The notes under the pieces: model-generated
Told to the model about the DNA's origin: nothing
Seen by the model: the letters and a program-made list of their open reading frames with translations, nothing else
The model's database searches: none
NCBI GenBank assembly: GCA_041916675.1
Contig: JAYRZB010000001.1
Coordinates: 1-64,000, forward strand
Direction: 5' to 3'
DNA length: 64,000 bases
Source: JAYRZB01 sp041916675
Lineage (GTDB): Bacteria; Pseudomonadota; Alphaproteobacteria; Rhizobiales; Devosiaceae
Program-made: the position numbers and the translations under genes
In this document: in pieces, positions 1 through 9,590 of the stretch
Layout of the letters: every line of letters starts with the position of its first letter
Numbering within the stretch: the stretch's first letter is position 1

Positions 1-432
1 GGGGGAGTGTTCACATTGGACTGCCGGTGGCTCCCCACACCCCCACCCCATCCCTCCCCCTCAAGAGGGAGGGAGCCCGTGTTTCACGGCTTGCGTGTTT
101 CCTCCCCCTTCCAGGGGGAGGATCAAGGTGGGGGTACGCGCGCTCCAAATAAACAGTCCCCCGCAAGGGGGAGGGAGACACTGCTGCTGAGCCGGTTCTT
201 CGCGGTTCGAAAATTCTCCAGGCATACCGGCGCAGGCCGGTATCCAGTAAGCCCAGGGGGAAGGGTGGGCCGGTGATTTTGGCCACGCAGGGCTCAGGCC
301 GTTGCCGGGCGCGGAGGGTACTGGATCCCGGCCTTCGCCGGGATGACGGCGAGGAAGGGTTTTGCCCCAAATCCCCCCTTGCCCTTGCGGGGAGGGATGG
401 GAGGGAGATCCGACAATCTGGTTTGCTCATTC
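1..432. repeat. REP-like GC-rich inverted repeat block, non-coding
   Basis: This stretch holds no convincing gene. It is built of short inverted repeats: runs of CCTCCCCCT facing AGGGGGAGG around 55-75, 100-122 and 160-175, a GCCGG dyad at about 221-248, and CTGGATCCCGGCC/GGGATGAC at 319-347. The last two match the general form of intergenic REP-like elements common in Hyphomicrobiales. A related pair lies upstream of aroA near 26621-26705, and the short string AATAAACAGTCCCC recurs between the two tRNA genes near 63587. Open frames here run on both strands and look compositional. Confidence 0.6.
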
Positions 433-463
433 AAAACAAAACGGCCCGCACTGGGCGGGCCGC
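433..463 (-). terminator. Rho-independent terminator of rne
   Basis: Read on the minus strand, CGGCCCGC at 442-449 and GCGGGCCG at 455-462 form an 8-bp stem with a 5-nt loop, followed by a T-rich tail. It lies 20 bases beyond the rne stop codon. Confidence 0.75.
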
Positions 464-482
464 TGTTACTGTTTAGGAGCGC

Positions 483-3197
483 CTAGCTTCCGAAGAAACC
501 GCGCTGCCACCAGCCGGCCTTTTTGGGCTTTGGCTCTTCCTCGGCAGGCTTTGCTTCGGCAGCTTCCGGCGCTTTGGCGGTGGTCGAACTGACCACGATG
601 CCTTCGGGCGGCAGTTCCTTTTTGGCGCGGCGCGAGGCCGGCTTTTCATCTTCGGCCTTTGCCGGTTCGGCAACCGGGGTGCTTTCGACGGCAGGCGTCG
701 TTGCGGCCTCAGAGGCCTTGGTGCGGCGGGCGCGCTTGGGTTTGGCCGGGGCTTCTTCTGCTACGGCCACCGCTTCAGCTGCAGCGACGGCTTCGGCATC
801 GGTCGGCGGGGCGGCCTTCTTGCGTGAGCGTGGCTTCGGCTTGGCCGCGCTTTCTGGCTCTGCAGCAATCTCGGCCGTCACTGCGGCTTCCGCTGGGGCC
901 TCGGCGACGGCCTCAGCGGCAGGCTTGCGGCCACGGCGGGTGCGGGCGGGCTTGGCAGGCGCTTCCTCAGCAGGCGCTTCCGGAACCGGAATGCCTGCAT
1001 CGGCAGCGATTGCTTCCTGCGAGAGGACCGCGCTTGAAACCTGGTTGGTGGCTTCGGCGCTTATGTTGCCTGCCTGCTCATCGCCCTCGCCGGGACCCCG
1101 GCGATTGCGGCGGCCACCACGGCGGCCGCGGCGGCGGCGCTTACGCGGTTCGTCGTCACCTTCGGTGGACGGGCCAGAGGCGCGTGGCGATTCATCGCCT
1201 TCCTCGTCGTCGCCCGTCTCCTCGCCATCATCGCTGGCGGCAACCGGGGCAGGCTGATTGTGCCGTGGCTGGCGGTTTTCTTCGCCACCCTGACCACCAC
1301 CGCGACGGCGGCGGCGGCGGCGACGGCGGCCACTTTCGGTCTCTGCATCGCCTTCGCGGGCCGGAGTGGCCTGCTCAGCGGCGGCTTCGGCTTCGTCCTC
1401 GGCCTCCAAATCGTCGACGGCATTTGCGTCGACCTCATCCATGGCGGAGGTATCGACGCGCACATGCTGGCTGGCCGCAGTTTCCAGAATGTGGTGAGCG
1501 CGGGGCTCGCCTTTTTCGATGGTGTAGTGGGTGCCGGTCAGGTGATCGTCGGCCAGAACCGTGATCGAGAGCTGATACTTGCTCTCGAGCATGGAAAGCG
1601 AGTGGCGCTTGGAATTGAGAATGTAGAGCGCAACGTCGGTTGGCACTTTGAGGTTGATCGACTGGCCTGGGCGGCGCAGCACATGGTCCTCGACGGCGCG
1701 CATGACCAGCAGGGCCACGCTTTCGACCGAACGCACCAGGCCCGTGCCGGCACAGACCGGGCAGACATGGGTGGAGCTTTCCACAACGCCAAAGCGAATG
1801 CGCTGGCGGCTCATTTCCATCAGACCGAAATGGCTGATGCGGCCAACCTGGATGCGGGCGCGGTCGTGCTTGAGGGCGTCCTTGAGGCGGCGCTCGACGG
1901 CGCGGTTGGAGCGGTTCTCCACCATATCGATGAAGTCGATGACAATCAGGCCGGCCAGATCGCGCAGGCGCAACTGGCGGGCCACTTCGTCAGCGGCCTC
2001 CAGATTGGTCTGGAGCGCGGTGTCCTCGATGTTGTGCTCCTTGGTGGAGCGGCCCGAGTTCACGTCGATGGAAACCAGAGCTTCGGTGGGGTTGATCACG
2101 ATATAGCCGCCGGAGGGCAGGGTGACCTGCGGCGAGAACATCTGATCGAGCTGGTTCTCGACATTATATTTCGAGAAGATGGGCTGATCTTCCTTATAGA
2201 GCTGCACGTTCTTGGCGTGGCTCGGCATGATCATGCGCATGAAGTCCTTGGCCTCGCGGTAGGCGTCATCGCCTGCCACGAAAACCTCGTCGATTTCCTT
2301 TGAGTAAAGGTCGCGGATGGTGCGCTTGATCAGCGAACCTTCTTCGTAAACGAGACAAGGAGCCTGGGACTTGAGCGTGAGTGAACGCACGTTCTCCCAA
2401 AGGCGCTGCAGGTACTCGAAATCGCGCTTCACCTCGGCTTTGGTGCGCGAGGCACCGGCGGTGCGCAGGATGATGCCCTGGCCCTGCGGCACTTCGAGAT
2501 CGCCTACAATATCCTTGAGGCGCTTGCGGTCGGCAGCGTTGGTGATCTTGCGCGAAATGCCGCCACCGCGCGCGGTGTTGGGCATGAGCACCGAATAACG
2601 GCCGGCGAGCGAGAGATAGGTCGTCAGCGCCGCGCCCTTGTTGCCGCGCTCTTCCTTGACCACCTGCACCAGCATGACCTGGCGGCGCTTGATGACTTCC
2701 TGAATCTTGTAGTTGTTGCGGCGCGAAACCGTCTTGGGGCGGCGCGGCGCTTCTTCCAGCGCGTCGCCGCCGCCGATGCTTTCAACCGGCTCGTTGTTGG
2801 CGGGCGCCTGCTCGATGTGGCTGGCACCATCATCGTCGTGATGGTCGTGATCGTGGTCCGCCTCGCCTGACGCGGCGGGCGCGGGCTCTTCCTCGCGATC
2901 CTCATCGTCGGCTTCTTCGTCGCGGAGCAGGGCTTCGCGATCGGCCACGGGGATCTGGTAATAGTCGGGATGAATTTCGCTGAAAGCGAGGAAGCCGTGG
3001 CGGTTGCCGCCATATTCGATGAAGGCCGCCTGTAGCGAAGGCTCAACGCGGGTTACCTTTGCAAGGTATATATTTCCGCGGAGCTGCCGGCGGGCGGCGG
3101 ACTCGAAATCGAATTCTTCGAGTTTAGTGCCGGATGTGACAACGATCCGTGTTTCTTCCGGGTGGATGGCATCCACCAATAGGCGCTTGGTAGCCAT
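483..3197 (-). CDS. rne: Ribonuclease E/G
   Basis: Endoribonuclease of mRNA decay and rRNA/tRNA processing and, by family knowledge, scaffold of the degradosome. The N-terminal half carries the S1 domain, split by an acidic and histidine-rich insertion at about residues 90-155 (DHDHDHHDDD is visible), then the DNase I-like catalytic region with SIDVNSGR and VIDFIDM, which hold the two metal-binding aspartates, and the zinc-link CPVC. The C-terminal 350 residues are low-complexity Ala/Pro/Glu with arginine blocks (RRRRRRRR, RKRRRRGRRGG) that likely bind RNA. The protein ends in the tryptophan-rich GWWQRGFFG. At 904 aa it fits alphaproteobacterial RNase E. Monocistronic, with its own terminator. 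Confidence 0.95.
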   Translation of the reverse strand: MATKRLLVDAIHPEETRIVVTSGTKLEEFDFESAARRQLRGNIYLAKVTRVEPSLQAAFIEYGGNRHGFLAFSEIHPDYYQIPVADREALLRDEEADDEDREEEPAPAASGEADHDHDHHDDDGASHIEQAPANNEPVESIGGGDALEEAPRRPKTVSRRNNYKIQEVIKRRQVMLVQVVKEERGNKGAALTTYLSLAGRYSVLMPNTARGGGISRKITNAADRKRLKDIVGDLEVPQGQGIILRTAGASRTKAEVKRDFEYLQRLWENVRSLTLKSQAPCLVYEEGSLIKRTIRDLYSKEIDEVFVAGDDAYREAKDFMRMIMPSHAKNVQLYKEDQPIFSKYNVENQLDQMFSPQVTLPSGGYIVINPTEALVSIDVNSGRSTKEHNIEDTALQTNLEAADEVARQLRLRDLAGLIVIDFIDMVENRSNRAVERRLKDALKHDRARIQVGRISHFGLMEMSRQRIRFGVVESSTHVCPVCAGTGLVRSVESVALLVMRAVEDHVLRRPGQSINLKVPTDVALYILNSKRHSLSMLESKYQLSITVLADDHLTGTHYTIEKGEPRAHHILETAASQHVRVDTSAMDEVDANAVDDLEAEDEAEAAAEQATPAREGDAETESGRRRRRRRRRGGGQGGEENRQPRHNQPAPVAASDDGEETGDDEEGDESPRASGPSTEGDDEPRKRRRRGRRGGRRNRRGPGEGDEQAGNISAEATNQVSSAVLSQEAIAADAGIPVPEAPAEEAPAKPARTRRGRKPAAEAVAEAPAEAAVTAEIAAEPESAAKPKPRSRKKAAPPTDAEAVAAAEAVAVAEEAPAKPKRARRTKASEAATTPAVESTPVAEPAKAEDEKPASRRAKKELPPEGIVVSSTTAKAPEAAEAKPAEEEPKPKKAGWWQRGFFGS

Positions 3198-3934
3198 AAG
3201 GCGTTACTCCATGCCGTCGCGCGCCGACACTCGGTGACCGGCGAACCGGTCTCCTCAGCGTGGCGCTCTGCGCGGCAAAAGGTTCGAGGGATGCGGCGCA
3301 TGCTGCACCGGTGACGAAAGCTGCGCGCGACGCACAGCGGGTTCTAAGAGAGGTCTGGTCCGTTGCAACACGTACAGCCAAAGCGCAAGCGGCAGAGAAA
3401 CCTGCGTCGCGCTGTGTCCGTACCTGGGCCATTTGACCTCTTCCTATAAGGGCCGAAGACGCCTCGCAAACGAGGCACAATCCGCCGTCCGGCCCAAAGG
3501 AGCCGAAATTTCAATGGAGCGACTGAATGTGCCGCATTTCGGGGATTTTCACGCAGTTCAATGCGTTCCAAACCCGCTGCTCGCCAGTTTCCCGTAAAGC
3601 CACCTGGAATGGCTCGGCGACTCCGGGAGGGTGGTAAGCAGATCGCCCCAATGCTTAGGCTTTAGGGGTGTTGTCTCCAATTGGCAACAAGAAAGTCACA
3701 ATGGCCCAATTGCTTGAGGTTTGTTTTGACCGATTGGTTGCGTGCCCTCAAAAAACACGTCATTCGACACTTCTGCCGCAGAATCGCCCCGAGCCTGCTG
3801 CACATCAACTGCGTTGAAATGATTCAAGTGCAGCCTCTGTGCCGCTCGCCTTGTGGGGCGAAACGCGCTCTGGCAGGGCGAAATTCGGGCCAGTAACGCA
3901 TGGAGCGCTTGATCATTTGGGGAGCCGGGCCGTC
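3198..3934. other. Divergent intergenic region between rne and amiC
   Basis: About 740 bases without a gene I can support. It must hold the rne promoter and leader (minus strand) and the amiC promoter (plus strand). Long rne leaders are used for autoregulation in other bacteria, so a leader is plausible, but I see no structure here that I could name. Short open frames on both strands show no family features. Confidence 0.4.
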
Positions 3935-5242
3935 TTGATCAAAGCTTTTGTGACCATCGCACTCGTGGCGCTCGGGCTCATTGCGGCCCCGGCGCTGTCG
4001 CAGGAGCAACTGGCCGCGCTTCCCGACGTGGTGGATGCGCGTGTCTCCACAACGCCCGAGCGGGCGCGCCTGATCATCGACCTGACGGCGAAAACCGAGT
4101 TTGCCATCGTCTCGCTGGCCGAGCCGAACCGGATTGCCATCGATGTGCGCGCCGCAAACCTGAAGTTCACCACCCCGCCGACGCCTGCCGGGCAGGGCAT
4201 CGTGGCATCCTATATCGTTGAAATGGCCGAGGCGGGCCGGGCCCGCACCATGCTGACGCTCAACACTCCCGCGCAGGTGCAGCAGGCCTATGTGCTCGAT
4301 GCATTCGATGATCAGCCGGCCCGGCTGGTGGTCGACCTGATCCCGGACAGCCCCGAGAACTTTGCCGACCGCGCCGCGCAGGACCTGGCGGCTTCGCAGC
4401 GCGCAGCAGGTATCGATCCCGCCGCTACACCCGATGCTGCGGCAGCGCCCGACGCCATAGCCACTGTGACCCAGCCGACCGAGCCGGGGGCCTCCAACGT
4501 TGCAGGTGGCACGCGGCCGCTGGTGGTGATCGACCCCGGCCATGGCGGGATCGACAATGGCGCATCGGCAAGTAGCGGCGTGCATGAAAAAGACATCGTG
4601 CTGGCCTTTGCCCTGAAGCTGCAGGCGCTGCTGGTTGAATCGGGCCGGTTCGATGTGGCGCTGACGCGGGAAGACGACACTTTCCTGACACTCGAGCAGC
4701 GGGTGACGCTGGCGCGCGAAAACAAGGCTGACCTGTTCATTTCGATCCACGCCGACTCCTTCCAGCAGGCAGAGATCAGCGGCGCGAGTATTTATACCCG
4801 TGATGAAAAGGCTACCGATGTTCTGGACAAGGTGCTGGCCGACAACGAAAACAAGCGTGATATCGTTGCCGGATTTGTGCTGCCCGAGATGGACCCGGCG
4901 GTTGTCGATATTCTGGTGGATCTGATGCGCCGCCAGATGCGGCAGCAATCCTATGTCGCGGCGCAGGCCATTGTGCATCAGCTTGAACCGAGCGTGACGC
5001 TGCGCAAGTTTCCGGTGCGGCAGGCCAATTTCTTTGTGCTGCAAGCGCCCGATGTTCCCTCGATCCTTCTGGAACTTGGATTTTTGTCCAACGCCGATGA
5101 TATCGCCAACCTGATGAAGAGCGACTGGCAGGCGCGGGTGTCCGAGGCGCTGGCGCGCGGCATTGCCAGTTATTTCGATGGCGTGGCCGCGCAGGCGGGC
5201 GGCGTCTCAGTGGCCCAGCAGAATGCGACCACGACGCCGTGA
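3935..5242 (+). CDS. amiC: N-acetylmuramoyl-L-alanine amidase with AMIN domain
   Basis: Periplasmic zinc amidase that cleaves the stem peptide from MurNAc during septum splitting. I chose the TTG at 3935 because it starts a clean signal peptide (LIKAFVTIALVALGL ending before QEQ) and has GGGGAG about 10 nt upstream; an in-frame ATG at 3839 would put 32 non-signal residues in front. An AMIN domain (about residues 25-120) is followed by a linker and Amidase_3 (about 175-410), with zinc ligands in DPGHGG, HEKD and SIHAD and the catalytic glutamate in LELGFLSN. It lies 118 bp before the PBP1A gene, a common alphaproteobacterial pairing. Confidence 0.9.
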   Translation: MIKAFVTIALVALGLIAAPALSQEQLAALPDVVDARVSTTPERARLIIDLTAKTEFAIVSLAEPNRIAIDVRAANLKFTTPPTPAGQGIVASYIVEMAEAGRARTMLTLNTPAQVQQAYVLDAFDDQPARLVVDLIPDSPENFADRAAQDLAASQRAAGIDPAATPDAAAAPDAIATVTQPTEPGASNVAGGTRPLVVIDPGHGGIDNGASASSGVHEKDIVLAFALKLQALLVESGRFDVALTREDDTFLTLEQRVTLARENKADLFISIHADSFQQAEISGASIYTRDEKATDVLDKVLADNENKRDIVAGFVLPEMDPAVVDILVDLMRRQMRQQSYVAAQAIVHQLEPSVTLRKFPVRQANFFVLQAPDVPSILLELGFLSNADDIANLMKSDWQARVSEALARGIASYFDGVAAQAGGVSVAQQNATTTP

Positions 5243-5360
5243 TGAGCATATGGGCGAGCGTTATCACGAAACGGGCTGTGTGCTCCACTTCATCGGGTCA
5301 CGCTGCTATATTTGGCTCGGTGAATCGCATGCGGCGCGTTTCCAGTCAGGTTTTTGATCC

Positions 5361-7841
5361 ATGCTTCGTCTAGTCGGTTGGCTGTTTGGCTTCACCATGT
5401 TCCTCGGCTTCGCCGGGATTGCGGTCGCGGCCATTTACCTGGCGCAACTGTCGAGCGAGTTGCCTGACTACACCGTGCTCAAGGACTACCAACCGCCGGT
5501 GACAACGCGCGTCCACGCCGCTGACGGGACCTTGCTGGCCGAATATGCGCAGCAGCGCCGGCTGTTCCAGCCGATCGAGACCATTCCGCCGCTGTTGATC
5601 CAGGCCTTCCTTTCGGCCGAGGACAAGGCCTTCTATTCGCACAATGGTATTGCGGTTGATGGCGTGGTGCGGGCGCTGCGCGACAACATTATGGCCAAGA
5701 TCGATGGCGATTCCGGCCCATTGGTGGGGGCTTCGACCATTACGCAGCAGGTGGCCAAGAACTTCCTCTTGTCCACCGAGCAGACCTGGGACCGCAAGAT
5801 CAAGGAAGCGATCCTGGCGCTGCGGATCGAGTCGACCTTCACCAAGGACAAGATTCTCGAGCTCTATCTCAATGAAATCTTCATGGGCACGATCGGTGGC
5901 CAGACTTATGGAGTGGCGGCGGCGGCGCTCAATTATTTCGATAAGGCGCTCTATGACCTGACGCTGCCTGAAATGGCCTATCTGGCGGCGTTGCCCAAGG
6001 GCGCCAACAACTATCACCCGTTCCGCAACCCCAAGGCCGCCATCGAGCGCCGGAACTGGGTGATCGATCGCATGGTCGAGAACGGTTATGTCAGCGAAGA
6101 AGATGGCCGGGAAGCCAAGGCTGCCTCGCTGACGATCACGCCGCGCGATCAGGGGGCTCAGCTCTATTCGGCTCAGTACTTCACCGAGGAAGTGCGGCGG
6201 CAGCTCGGCTCGCTTTATGGCGAAGATCAGCTCTATGGCGGTGGCTTGTCGGTGCGGACCACGCTGGTGCCCAAGCTGCAGGAATATGCCCGCAAGGCGC
6301 TGATGGACGGGCTTGTCGCCTATGATCGTGGCACCGGGTTTCGGGGCCCGGTGGCCAGTGTTGATATCAGCGGTGAATGGGGCGAGGCGGTCAGCAAGAT
6401 CGTGCCGCTGGCGGACGTACCGGAATGGACGCTGGCCGTGGTGCTGACCATGGACCGGAATGAAGCAACCATCGGCCTGCGCCCGGGCAACGATGTCGAT
6501 GGTTCACTGCTGCCCGACCGGGTGACGGGCACCCTGTCGGGGCCGGACGTGAAGTGGGTCAGCAAGGCGCTATCCTCGGTGCTCAAGGTTGGAGACGTGA
6601 TCTATGTCTCGCCTGTGCCGGGCAAGGCCGGGGCCTATACGCTTGAGCAGGTGCCCGAGATCGAAGGCGCGCTGGTGGCGATGGATCCCCGCACAGGGCG
6701 CGTGCTGGCCATGGTGGGCGGGTTCTCATTTGCGGAAAGCGAATTCAACAGGGCGACCCAGGCTTTGCGGCAGCCAGGTTCCTCGTTCAAGCCGTTCGTC
6801 TACTCGGCAGCGCTCGATAATGGCTATACGCCTGCCTCGGTTGTGCTGGATGCGCCGGTCGAGATCAAGAACGGTGACGGCTCCATCTGGCGGCCGGAAA
6901 ACTATGCGCAGGAATTCTATGGCCCGCAGACCTTGCGGCGCGGCATCGAGCGCAGCCGCAATGTGATGACGGTGCGGCTGGCCAAGGATATCGGCATGCC
7001 GCTGGTGGCGGAATATGCGCGGCTGTTCGGGGTCTATGACAGCCTCAATCCCGTGCTCGCCATGGCGCTGGGCGCCGGTGAAACCACCGACCTGCGCATG
7101 ACGGCAGCCTATGCCACCATTGCCAACGGTGGCCGCAAGATCGTGCCGACGCTGATCGACCGGATACAGGATCGTTACGGAAAGACCGTCTACAGGCACG
7201 ACGAGCGGCTGTGTGATGGCTGCAATGCCTCTGAATGGGTCGGCCAGAGCGAGCCCCTGATACTTGATAACCGGGAGCAGGTAATCGATCCGATGACGGC
7301 CTACCAGATCACCTCGATGATGGAAGGTGTTGTGCAACGTGGCACGGGCACCTATGCCAAGCGGCTTAACCGGCCGGTGGCCGGCAAGACGGGCACGACC
7401 AACGACTACAAGGACGCCTGGTTCGTTGGCTTCACGCCTGAACTGGCGGTGGGGATCTATTTCGGCTTTGACCGCCCCAAATCAATGGGCCGCGCGGCAA
7501 CCGGCGGTGAACTAGTGGTGCCGGTGTTCACCGACTTTGTGGGCAAGGCCCTTGAGGGCACGCCACCAACCCCGTTCAACGTTCCCGCAGGCATGACGCA
7601 GGTGTGGATTGACCCAACTTCGGGGGTTAAGGCGGGGCAGGGGCAAGCTGCGGTGCTCGAAGCATTCAAACCCGGGTCGGGGCCAAACCTTTTCACCTCG
7701 GTGATCGGCGTCGGCGAATACGGCTATGATCCCAATGCGATTGGCGGGTTCCCCGGCGACCCGGGTTTTGGCGACCAGGGCGGTTTCGGTCAGCCTGATC
7801 CTCAGCCGAGCTCAAGCTTTGATACGTTCTTTCAGGACTAG
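5361..7841 (+). CDS. mrcA: Penicillin-binding protein 1A
   Basis: Bifunctional peptidoglycan glycosyltransferase/transpeptidase anchored in the inner membrane. One N-terminal membrane helix (about residues 7-27) is followed by GT51 with EDKAFYSH and GASTITQQ, an OB-like insertion (about 320-440), and the transpeptidase with SSFK near residue 474, SRN near 530 and KTGTT near 674. The C-terminus is a glycine/proline-rich tail. At 826 aa it matches the family. It follows amiC, and the next gene starts 6 nt after its stop, so all three may be co-transcribed. Confidence 0.95.
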   Translation: MLRLVGWLFGFTMFLGFAGIAVAAIYLAQLSSELPDYTVLKDYQPPVTTRVHAADGTLLAEYAQQRRLFQPIETIPPLLIQAFLSAEDKAFYSHNGIAVDGVVRALRDNIMAKIDGDSGPLVGASTITQQVAKNFLLSTEQTWDRKIKEAILALRIESTFTKDKILELYLNEIFMGTIGGQTYGVAAAALNYFDKALYDLTLPEMAYLAALPKGANNYHPFRNPKAAIERRNWVIDRMVENGYVSEEDGREAKAASLTITPRDQGAQLYSAQYFTEEVRRQLGSLYGEDQLYGGGLSVRTTLVPKLQEYARKALMDGLVAYDRGTGFRGPVASVDISGEWGEAVSKIVPLADVPEWTLAVVLTMDRNEATIGLRPGNDVDGSLLPDRVTGTLSGPDVKWVSKALSSVLKVGDVIYVSPVPGKAGAYTLEQVPEIEGALVAMDPRTGRVLAMVGGFSFAESEFNRATQALRQPGSSFKPFVYSAALDNGYTPASVVLDAPVEIKNGDGSIWRPENYAQEFYGPQTLRRGIERSRNVMTVRLAKDIGMPLVAEYARLFGVYDSLNPVLAMALGAGETTDLRMTAAYATIANGGRKIVPTLIDRIQDRYGKTVYRHDERLCDGCNASEWVGQSEPLILDNREQVIDPMTAYQITSMMEGVVQRGTGTYAKRLNRPVAGKTGTTNDYKDAWFVGFTPELAVGIYFGFDRPKSMGRAATGGELVVPVFTDFVGKALEGTPPTPFNVPAGMTQVWIDPTSGVKAGQGQAAVLEAFKPGSGPNLFTSVIGVGEYGYDPNAIGGFPGDPGFGDQGGFGQPDPQPSSSFDTFFQD

Positions 7842-7847
7842 GGCGGG

Positions 7848-8345
7848 GTGAGCAGCTTTATTCTGTTTCCTGATCCGTTCTTGCAGCGCAAGGCGGAGCC
7901 TGCACCGGTTGATGCCGCTTTGGTTGCCATCGGCGAGCGCCTGCGCACCGCTGCCATCGCGGCCCGCGCTTACGGGCTTGCCGGGGCGCATATTGGCGAG
8001 ATTGCCCCGGTGGTGGTGATCAATCTCGCACAGGACGCGGAGAGCCGTGAGGATCGGTTGTTGTACAATCCTCGGGTGCTGGCGGTAAGCTCCGACACTG
8101 AAACTGGCACTGAAGGTTCGGTTTCCATGCCGGGTATCCAGGTCGAAATCGAGCGGCCGATCTGGGCCGACCTGCGCTGGCAGGATGAGACCGGGGCCGA
8201 ACATACCCAGCGCTTCGAGGGCTTTGCCGCGCGGGTGGCGCTGCATGAAATCGAGCAGATGAACGGGATTTTCTTTCTCAACCGTTTGTCGCGCCTCAAG
8301 CGTGAGATGGCGATCAAGAAATTTCGCAAAGGCCAGAAGGGCTGA
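7848..8345 (+). CDS. Peptide-deformylase-like protein with degenerate metal site
   Basis: The 165-aa protein has the length and motif order of peptide deformylase, which removes formyl from N-terminal Met. The three motifs are altered: GLAAxQ reads GLAGAH (residues 43-48), EGCLS reads EGSVS (89-93, metal-ligand Cys replaced by Ser), and HExDH reads HEIEQ (133-137, second His replaced by Gln). Only one of the three usual metal ligands remains with the catalytic Glu, so I infer it is not a normal deformylase. It starts with GTG 6 nt after mrcA and precedes prfB, another translation gene. It may be a regulatory or ribosome-bound paralogue; the housekeeping def is not in this window. Confidence 0.8.
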   Translation: MSSFILFPDPFLQRKAEPAPVDAALVAIGERLRTAAIAARAYGLAGAHIGEIAPVVVINLAQDAESREDRLLYNPRVLAVSSDTETGTEGSVSMPGIQVEIERPIWADLRWQDETGAEHTQRFEGFAARVALHEIEQMNGIFFLNRLSRLKREMAIKKFRKGQKG

Positions 8346-8410
8346 CGCGATGGGTTGATCGGGGCGGCAACGTCCTCTACATCACCCACACATTCAAGCA
8401 AGGACGCAAA

Positions 8411-9545
8411 ATGCGAGCGGAAATCGAAGCCGTTGTCGGCACAATTGAGCAGGCGCTGACCCTGCTGAGGAGGCATCTTTGACTGGGATACTGCCCAGCT
8501 CCGCCTCGATGCGCTGAACGCGCAGGCCGAAGACCCCAATCTCTGGAATAATCCTGAAAAAGCGCGCGAGGTGATGCGCCAGCGCGATGAGCTTGATGAC
8601 GCGGTGAAAACCGTGCGCAGGCTTGAAAACGGCATTCGCGACAATCTCGAACTGATCGAGATGGGCGAGGCTGAAGGCGATGCCGATGTAGTCAAGGACG
8701 CCGAGGCCGCACTGAACGAGCTCAAGGTTGAGGCCGCGCGCCGGCAGGTGGAAACCCTGCTCTCGGGCGAAGCCGATGCCAATGACTGTTTCGTTGAAAT
8801 CCACTCAGGTGCCGGTGGCACCGAAAGCCAGGACTGGGCGAACATGCTGCTGCGCATGTATACCCGCTGGGCGGAACGGCGCGGCTTCAAAGTTGAGACC
8901 ATGGAAATCCACGATGGTGAAGAAGCCGGCATCAAGTCGGCAACCATCCAGATCAAGGGTCACAATGCCTATGGCTGGCTCAAGACCGAGAGCGGCGTGC
9001 ACCGGCTGGTGCGCATTTCGCCCTACGATTCGCAGGCGCGGCGGCACACGAGCTTTTCCAGCGCCTGGGTCTATCCGGTGATCGACGATGCCATCAACAT
9101 CGAGATTCTCGACAGCGACCTCAAGGTTGATACCTACCGCTCGTCCGGTGCTGGTGGGCAGCACGTGAACACCACCGACTCGGCCATCCGCATCACCCAC
9201 GTGCCCACCGGCATCGTGGTAGCCTGCCAGGCCGAGCGCAGCCAGCACAAGAACCGTGCTACGGCGATGGCCATGCTCAAGGCGCGGCTTTACGAGGCCG
9301 AACTGCAAAAGCGCGAGGAGGCCGCCAACGCGGCCAATGCCACCAAGTCCGACATTGGCTGGGGTCACCAGATCCGCAGCTACGTGTTACAGCCCTATCA
9401 GATGGTCAAGGACCTGCGGACCGGTGTTGAAAGCAACCAGCCCGGCGTGGTGCTGGATGGCGACCTTGATGAGTTCATGGAAGCCGCGCTGGCGCATCGG
9501 CTCGAGGGCCATGCAGACCGGGTTGCCGCGGGCAGCGCGGACTAG
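8411..9545 (+). CDS. prfB: Peptide chain release factor 2 (programmed +1 frameshift)
   Basis: Recognises UGA and UAA stop codons and triggers peptide release. The gene reads in two frames: 23 codons from ATG 8411 to CTT 8477-8479, then in-frame TGA 8480-8482; after a +1 shift, reading resumes with GAC at 8481 (Asp-Trp-Asp-Thr) to 9545. The product is about 377 aa, the usual RF2 length. GGQ is present in GAGGQHVNTT, and the stop-codon recognition tripeptide is SPY in place of the E. coli SPF. An annotation starting inside the second frame would lose the N-terminus. Confidence 0.93.
8468..8483 (+). promoter_or_regulatory. RF2 autoregulatory frameshift site
   Basis: AGGAGG at 8468-8473 acts as an internal Shine-Dalgarno, spaced 3 nt before the slippery CTT TGA C at 8477-8483. 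This is the classical RF2 feedback element: low RF2 stalls on UGA and favours the +1 shift. It is seen directly in sequence and well established in the family. Confidence 0.92.
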
Positions 9546-9561
9546 CGATAGAACGAACACT

Positions 9562-9588
9562 CAGGCCGACAGCACTGCCGGCCTTTTT
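9562..9588 (+). terminator. Terminator of prfB
   Basis: AGGCCG (9563-9568) pairs with CGGCCT (9579-9584), with a further CAG/CTG inside, and is followed by a T run. It may also serve the converging M23 peptidase gene. Confidence 0.75.
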
Positions 9589-9590
9589 CA

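Noticed and set aside
1..432. Overlapping small frames on both strands
   Set aside because: They run through inverted repeats and show no conserved features.
3824..5044. Long open frame on the minus strand opposite amiC
   Set aside because: It mirrors the conserved amidase and has low-complexity His/Arg composition; a GC-rich shadow.
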